NCBI GenBank assembly: GCA_022818135.1 | Contig: JAFMSR010000018.1 | Span: 19,520,595-19,584,594, forward strand | Source of the DNA: Saxidomus purpurata | Taxonomy: Eukaryota; Mollusca; Bivalvia; Venerida; Veneridae | Direction of reading: 5' to 3' | Length of the DNA stretch: 64,000 bases | Shown here: positions 60,601 to 64,000 of the stretch, in pieces | Layout of the letters: each line of letters starts with the position of its first letter | How positions within the stretch are numbered: position 1 is the stretch's first letter | The notes under the pieces: model-generated | Told to the model about the DNA's origin: nothing | Seen by the model: the letters and a program-made list of their open reading frames with translations, nothing else | The model's database searches: none | Program-made: the position numbers and the translations under genes

Positions 60601-63446
60601 GACCTGCTTTCTCTTCTAAAATCCAACATAAGAACAACCCCTCCACGAGCAAAATGCCCTTTGAATATTTGTTGACTTTTTTAGGGATAAAATATATTAT
60701 TTAAGGAGGGGAATGGGGCCGAATTTTGGCCTAAATCGCACTCAAAAATAACTAAATTTTCAGATAAAAATACTGGTGTCAGTAACAAAACTGTTAACAA
60801 CAGGCATTATTGTTGAAAAAATCTATTTTTATCTTTTTTGAGTCTTCTGAACACTGTTTTCTTTGGTAAAATTAAAAAAAACGGGGTCGCGAAAATAGAC
60901 GACAAACGAAAAATCGGCGATTTTCGGCTGACTATTTCAATTGTAAGGTATCAAATAATTGCAGAAGTGATTATGAAACGTTTTTATTGATGGAACTTAC
61001 TTTTTATAACAATTTTGGCAAGCATTTGATTAATTTAATCAAAACTTTTGTCAGCATTCTTTTGAGGGGATTTTTGTCAAAAATGGGAAATATACATCAT
61101 GTTAGGAGGGGAATGGGGCTAAATTTTGTCCCAAATCGGTCTGAAAAAATTCACTAGACGAATGCAGCTTCTTGACGTTATCACTTGTATAAACGGACCT
61201 CTAATTTCGCGTTTTAAAATTTTGAAAAAATTTTTTTTTTTTTTTTTTTGAAAATACGAAAAATAGGGGCGGCGGGTCTAACACACAAAACGCTAAGAAA
61301 CCTAATCTTTAAAAATAACTGAAAGTATAGCATGCCAGACATGATTACATGTGTCCTTTAGAATCATTTTGAAGATGGTGGTTGTGTTAAACTATTGAAG
61401 TATATAGATTTCTTTGTTTATTCGTTCTTGTTTCATTCATCAAAATTTTGCATGAAAAAGAACACAAGGATATCATGTTCGCATAGAACTTAAAATTAAA
61501 AAGCAATTTTGTGCGTATCATCAAAATAAAACAGTAAGACAATGGGGACGAGGACATATTTTAGAATAATTATTTACAAAATCTTTATAACATGCCCTGT
61601 ACAAAATAGGTTGTCCTAAATGGAGTAAGATTGGGAACTTCCATGTAGACTGTGATTAAACCATACATGGAATGTAGCCTTATAAATTTGGTACTGCAGT
61701 GTGACCCCTTTCATAGATCTAACATTTAGTTTATACTAATTTATTTTAGCTTGATTGTGAAGAAAGCTTTCAGCTTATCGAGTCACTCTTGAGTGAGTCT
61801 GCTTCCTGGAAAAACCAGTACTGGTGCCATATGAGGAGGTACGGTTGTGACCTTGGTGGGGCTCAAGTCTGCAACCTCCGGGATGAGCGGCAGATACCTA
61901 AACCTCTAAACCACCACTCCCCTTAATCTGATATTTCATAACTGTCACATCGTCTATGCTAATCTTAATGCCCTCAGTACTAGATGGAAAGTCAACTTTC
62001 TGTATTGCGTACTACAACCCCATATTACACATAGATTATTTCAATTTATCTTGTTCAAACCACAACTTTTACAGCTACTTTTTATTATGTTATTTGTTAT
62101 ACTATTGTTTGTCGAAAAATAGCTCAAGTAGCTAATGTTGATCTGTTATATATGTATCCGACGTTAAATAAATATTCTTGTATCTTGTAACTTTTTTACT
62201 CTAATATAGAAGAATTAAATATCAGTTAACCTGAAAACCTAAAAGTTTATGAAAAATTTCACCACTGATTAGAAATCTAGAATTTAAACTAAAACATGCA
62301 ATTTTATGCGCAAGCTGTATTATAACTGGCAGGTACCCGGTTAATAAAACTGACCTTCATCGCAGTAGAGTTCTGATTGTTATGTCAGCTACAATATTTC
62401 CATTTTTCATATTTCACCAATTGATGTGGGTGTGTAGATAGCTAAATTGAACTTGGAATTTTGTCAACATCATTATCAAAATTAATTCTATCTAGTAAAA
62501 TCATAAATACATTTAAATATTGGATTATCTTGTGTTAGTAAATGCCTCACAAATATCTGTTGAGGATGTCTACACAGGTATTTGAACTTCCCAGTAAGAC
62601 ATAGAAGGCGATCAACTCTGCAATGTCAGTTTATAAAAACGGTTTGCCTTCAAGGTGAAAATAGTGAGACTAGGAAGAAAACAAACATCCCAAAACCATC
62701 ACATTGACCTTGATGTTAAATTCATTTTACTAGGTTAACCAATGATCCTGCTCCTCTAAATGAAAAATACGCCAATAATATGAACTATGTGCATGTGAGT
62801 ATGGGTAGTGATCCATCTGATAAGTGATGCTGCACTTTCAGTATAACAGTCCCCAATACGTGACATTAAGACATGAAGTTATATGGGTGCGGCTATCCTC
62901 AAATGCCCATGTGTTCGTTATATTGGGGGCCGCTGTCCGTAAACTGCTGCATGTTCATTTCAAAGACAACTGATCCAAAACCTACTTTGAAACATTAGTC
63001 CTTATCAATAGAGATTGCTAAACTGGAATCTACCTTAAGTGGCAATGCATGACCTTAGGTTTGATCAGCCCGAAAATTAGCTACTAAAGTTTCAAAAATG
63101 TACTTAATTTCCACAAGGTTAATCCAACAATCAGAATAAATTACCTAATGGCATATTAAGTTTACCTCTTTGCAACATCTAAAACACTTATGTTTTGTTG
63201 AAAAAAGTAATCAGGACAAATGCTAATGCTTTATTTTTACGATGTTGACAAGTGTATTAGACCATATCCGAAACTGCCTACACTTTACAATTTTGGCCGA
63301 AAAGTTGTAAAAATTAGACAAACGATTAAAATAAAAATCGCATTACATTTTTCAATCACTGTCTTATTGTAGAAAGGATTAAATACTTAATGACAATAAG
63401 ATCTAAAACAGTTATTGCAAATAACCTGAACTTTGTTTACATCCAT
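53489..63446 (-). CDS. MOCS2: MOCS2: bicistronic molybdopterin synthase gene (MOCS2A then MOCS2B)
   Basis: One transcription unit carries both subunits of molybdopterin synthase, which transfers two sulfurs to cyclic pyranopterin monophosphate to make molybdopterin, in the cytosol. Exons: 63446-63426 (probable start), 59026-58905, 58381-58245, 57628-57532, 56596-56446, 55600-55477, 53557-53489. The small subunit stop (58252-58254) lies in exon 3, and exon 3 continues seven bases to a consensus donor, CAG/GTAAGT; the large subunit starts in the next exon. The same two-cistron arrangement is known from vertebrate and insect MOCS2, where the frames overlap or adjoin; here they are separated by an intron. 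Introns hold a LINE fragment, SINEs and low-complexity DNA. No TATA box was seen; an ETS-type motif lies at the 5' end. Confidence 0.93.
53593..54215 (+). repeat. Dispersed repeat with ~170 bp internal units, copy 3, just past MOCS2B exon
   Basis: AAGAGGGCCAAGATGGCCCT left end, two to three units, then 'acagacgacggacaacggacgacgg'-type tract. It lies in the last MOCS2 intron. Confidence 0.75.
54556..54931 (+). mobile_element. MITE with TTTAAAG-type ends, copy 2, in MOCS2 last intron
   Basis: TTTAAAGGGGCACTC start; shared middle 'cttgaaacatagattatgtg', 'gaagaacctatgg', 'ggtactgcagtatattttaa'; end 'ggtatgtccctctaa'. Has 'cttctgtaataaatc' that copy 1 lacks. Confidence 0.7.
55477..55600 (-). CDS. 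MOCS2B: MOCS2B third coding exon
   Basis: Acceptor aattttgcag; [41 protein letters not shown], donor GTAAAT. Contains the SPHR and PIWKK active-site blocks. Confidence 0.95.
55765..56090 (-). mobile_element. Tandem dimer of a tRNA-like SINE in MOCS2B intron
   Basis: Two head-to-tail units (55770-55915, 55918-56090) share 'attattcctg', 'accagtactaga', 'agctgccagctttct' and, on the minus strand, box B-like GGGTTTGAG. A related single copy lies at 61785-61925. Confidence 0.6.
56112..56332 (-). mobile_element. tRNA-derived SINE in MOCS2B intron
   Basis: Minus strand: CTTGGCATCGTGGAACAGTA (box A) and AAGTTCGATCC (box B), then a body ending 'tttgtctccacttcg' on the plus strand. A different family from the neighbouring dimer. 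Confidence 0.6.
56446..56596 (-). CDS. MOCS2B: MOCS2B second coding exon
   Basis: Acceptor tgattaacttgcag; [49 protein letters not shown], donor GTATAT (phase 2). 151 bp. Confidence 0.95.
57532..57601 (-). CDS. MOCS2B: MOCS2B first coding exon
   Basis: Exon runs 57628-57532 (acceptor gggatttctcag, donor GTAAGT, phase 1). The first AUG in the exon (57628) is followed at once by a stop (ATG GAT TAA); the next in the same frame, at 57601, reads [23 protein letters not shown] + G. Start at the internal Met (57574) is also possible. Confidence 0.75.
57629..58244 (-). other. Intron between the two MOCS2 cistrons
   Basis: GTAAGT donor at 58244 and ctcag acceptor at 57629. No further exon recognised inside; ORFs of 60-122 codons on either strand look like chance. 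Confidence 0.8.
58245..58381 (-). CDS. MOCS2A: MOCS2A exon 3: C-terminal GG and stop
   Basis: Acceptor gttttttcag; [45 protein letters not shown] at 58254-58252, then CTCACAG and donor GTAAGT. The strong donor after the stop shows that the mRNA continues into the MOCS2B exons. Confidence 0.93.
58252..63446 (-). CDS. MOCS2A: Molybdopterin synthase small (sulfur-carrier) subunit MOCS2A, MoaD-like
   Basis: About 90 aa, the family's usual length (human 88). Exon 1 gives MDVNKVQ (moderate support), exon 2 [18 protein letters not shown] and ...[11 protein letters not shown], exon 3 [36 protein letters not shown] and ISGG-stop. The ubiquitin-like fold opens with [12 protein letters not shown] and the GDxVAVIPPxSGG end is the signature: the terminal Gly is adenylylated and thiocarboxylated by MOCS3, then enters the MOCS2B active site. 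Phases 0 and 2 agree across the junctions. The upstream microexon is the only uncertain part. Confidence 0.92.
58905..59026 (-). CDS. MOCS2A: MOCS2A exon 2: MoaD N-terminal half
   Basis: Acceptor atttctgcttcag; [40 protein letters not shown] + AG; donor GTATTG (phase 2). No ATG inside, so translation begins upstream. Confidence 0.92.
59217..60110 (-). mobile_element. Second LINE fragment, heavily decayed, in MOCS2 intron 1
   Basis: Degenerate RT: a stretch matching INDxS...[10 protein letters not shown]..., [11 protein letters not shown], then a C-terminal piece (59540-59292, [18 protein letters not shown]), with several stops and frameshifts. The 3' end is AATAAAGATATT followed by an ATT-repeat tail (59217-59238). 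Same strand and architecture as the 42-44 kb copy but clearly diverged. Confidence 0.8.
60500..61310 (+). repeat. Uncharacterised repeat block with 400-bp-spaced direct repeat
   Basis: 'aggaggggaatggggccgaa' at 60704 recurs as 'aggaggggaatggggctaaa' at 61104, each followed by a 'ttttg.c..aaatcg' stretch. A/T runs at 60549-60564 and ~61228-61249. No ORF or known element seen. Confidence 0.5.
61785..61925 (-). mobile_element. tRNA-like SINE in MOCS2 intron 1
   Basis: Minus strand: GTGGTGGTTTAGAGGTTTAG and GGTTGCAGACTTGAGCCCC; plus-strand 'cctggaaaaaccagtactgg' matches the 55.8-56.1 kb dimer. Confidence 0.5.
63426..63446 (-). CDS. MOCS2A: Probable MOCS2A exon 1 (seven codons)
   Basis: Minus-strand ATG (context CCTCCATGG) followed by DVNKVQ and CAG/GTTATT. 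Human MOCS2A also has a very short N-terminus (six residues) before the VLxFAK strand. Phase 0 fits exon 2. The donor is weak at +3 to +5, and the intron (4.4 kb) is long, so this is a reasoned guess, supported by the promoter-like motif beside it. Confidence 0.5.
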
Positions 63447-63452
63447 GGAGGA

Positions 63453-63461
63453 ACCGGAAAT
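63453..63461 (+). promoter_or_regulatory. ETS-type motif at the MOCS2 5' end
   Basis: ACCGGAAAT on the plus strand, immediately upstream of the probable MOCS2A ATG on the minus strand, in a locally more GC-rich stretch (63,450-63,510). ETS/GABPA motifs are typical of TATA-less housekeeping promoters. Position so close to the ATG implies a very short 5' UTR or a start further up. Confidence 0.35.
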
Positions 63462-63600
63462 ATAGGGTACCTGACAGGCGCGTGGTGGAGAGATAAACAT
63501 CCGGGAGAAATACCATTGGTTGAGACGAAGTTTTTTTGGCAGAAAATTCAAAATTAGCTCGGTACATACGTCTGTCAGTTTCCTAGATGTTTAGTGACTG

Positions 63601-63888
63601 TTAACCGTCATAATTTATACACTTGATTTTGTTAAGCAATAACAATGATGCTGTTTTCGCCGAAACTTGATGGCGAGGTCCATCAAACAAAAATTCACAT
63701 CCCCCACCCCTGTTCAATGAGATGTTTAAGGAATTGCATGTGATCTTCCATTCTCTATTCGCTTCCGATGTGTACACCCACCCATAATGAGAGGCTTGAG
63801 AGCCACAATGTTTAACCCAAATTCTTGATATGCTATATGTTTTCATGTATGCGTACAGAAAAACCGCCAGGTCGTCACAAGGCAGCAT
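63601..63888 (-). other. Unassigned 95-codon ORF upstream of MOCS2
   Basis: Frame begins MLPCDDLAVFLYAYM and runs through ASHYGWVYTSEANREWK to a stop at 63601. Composition looks protein-like but no family was recognised. It lies just upstream of MOCS2 on the same strand: it could be 5' leader, the last exon of an upstream gene, or chance. Confidence 0.2.
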
Positions 63889-64000
63889 GATGTAGGACCT
63901 TCATGTAGTTGTCAATAAAGATATTTTGTAGTCATTATATGTATCATGCTCTTACGTCGTAAAAGTCGATTTGTAAAATATATTGGCCTACAATTCATCC

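Overview
The window is animal nuclear DNA: AT-rich, gene-sparse, with short exons carrying GT/AG splice sites separated by kilobase introns, and a high load of small dispersed repeats. Several repeat families (a pearl-like element with ~170 bp internal tandem units and an ACGG-type microsatellite, degenerate ~170 bp-unit elements with 'ctcacctg' ends, foldback MITEs, tRNA-derived SINEs) are of the kind known from bivalve molluscs, and the proteins look lophotrochozoan. A bivalve is the best guess; the species cannot be named. Two runs of exactly 500 N (7061-7560, 32502-33001) are scaffold gaps of conventional length.

Three real genes are supported, all on the minus strand, by exons whose splice phases match at every junction I could test. 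(1) 12.6-32.5 kb: the C-terminal half of a small-conductance Ca2+-activated K+ channel (KCNN/SK family), in five exons covering S4-S5, pore and S6, the calmodulin-binding domain and the start of the distal helix. Its S1-S3 exons are not visible and the S4-S5 exon abuts the second gap. (2) 33.65-48.16 kb: a complete, compact (~306 aa) zona-pellucida (ZP) domain membrane protein in eight coding exons, with signal peptide, full ZP module, RKKR cleavage site and hydrophobic tail, plus a possible 5' UTR exon at 49.2 kb. (3) 53.5-63.45 kb: MOCS2, the two-cistron molybdopterin synthase gene: MOCS2A (MoaD-like, ends in GG) followed in the same transcription unit by MOCS2B (MoaE-like).

Region by region: 1-12.5 kb holds no recognisable exon, only SINE-like and foldback elements and a gap; 12.6-32.5 kb is SK channel exons and introns holding foldback MITEs, a pearl-like element and a tandem-unit repeat; 33-49 kb is the ZP gene, with a 5'-truncated non-LTR retrotransposon in intron 3 and many repeats; 49-53 kb is intergenic, with a second, better preserved pearl-like element and two weak coding candidates; 53.5-63.5 kb is MOCS2, with SINEs and a second LINE fragment in its introns; 63.5-64 kb is promoter-proximal sequence with an unassigned ORF.

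The genes do not form a pathway. Points most worth following are the tandem splice donor in the ZP gene that would switch between two different hydrophobic C-termini, the intron placed between the two MOCS2 cistrons together with in-frame stops in the presumed N-terminal MOCS2B region, the missing half of the SK channel at a scaffold gap, and repeat families carrying shared palindromic cores and perfect CRE (TGACGTCA) sites. No CRISPR array, operon or prokaryotic feature is present.
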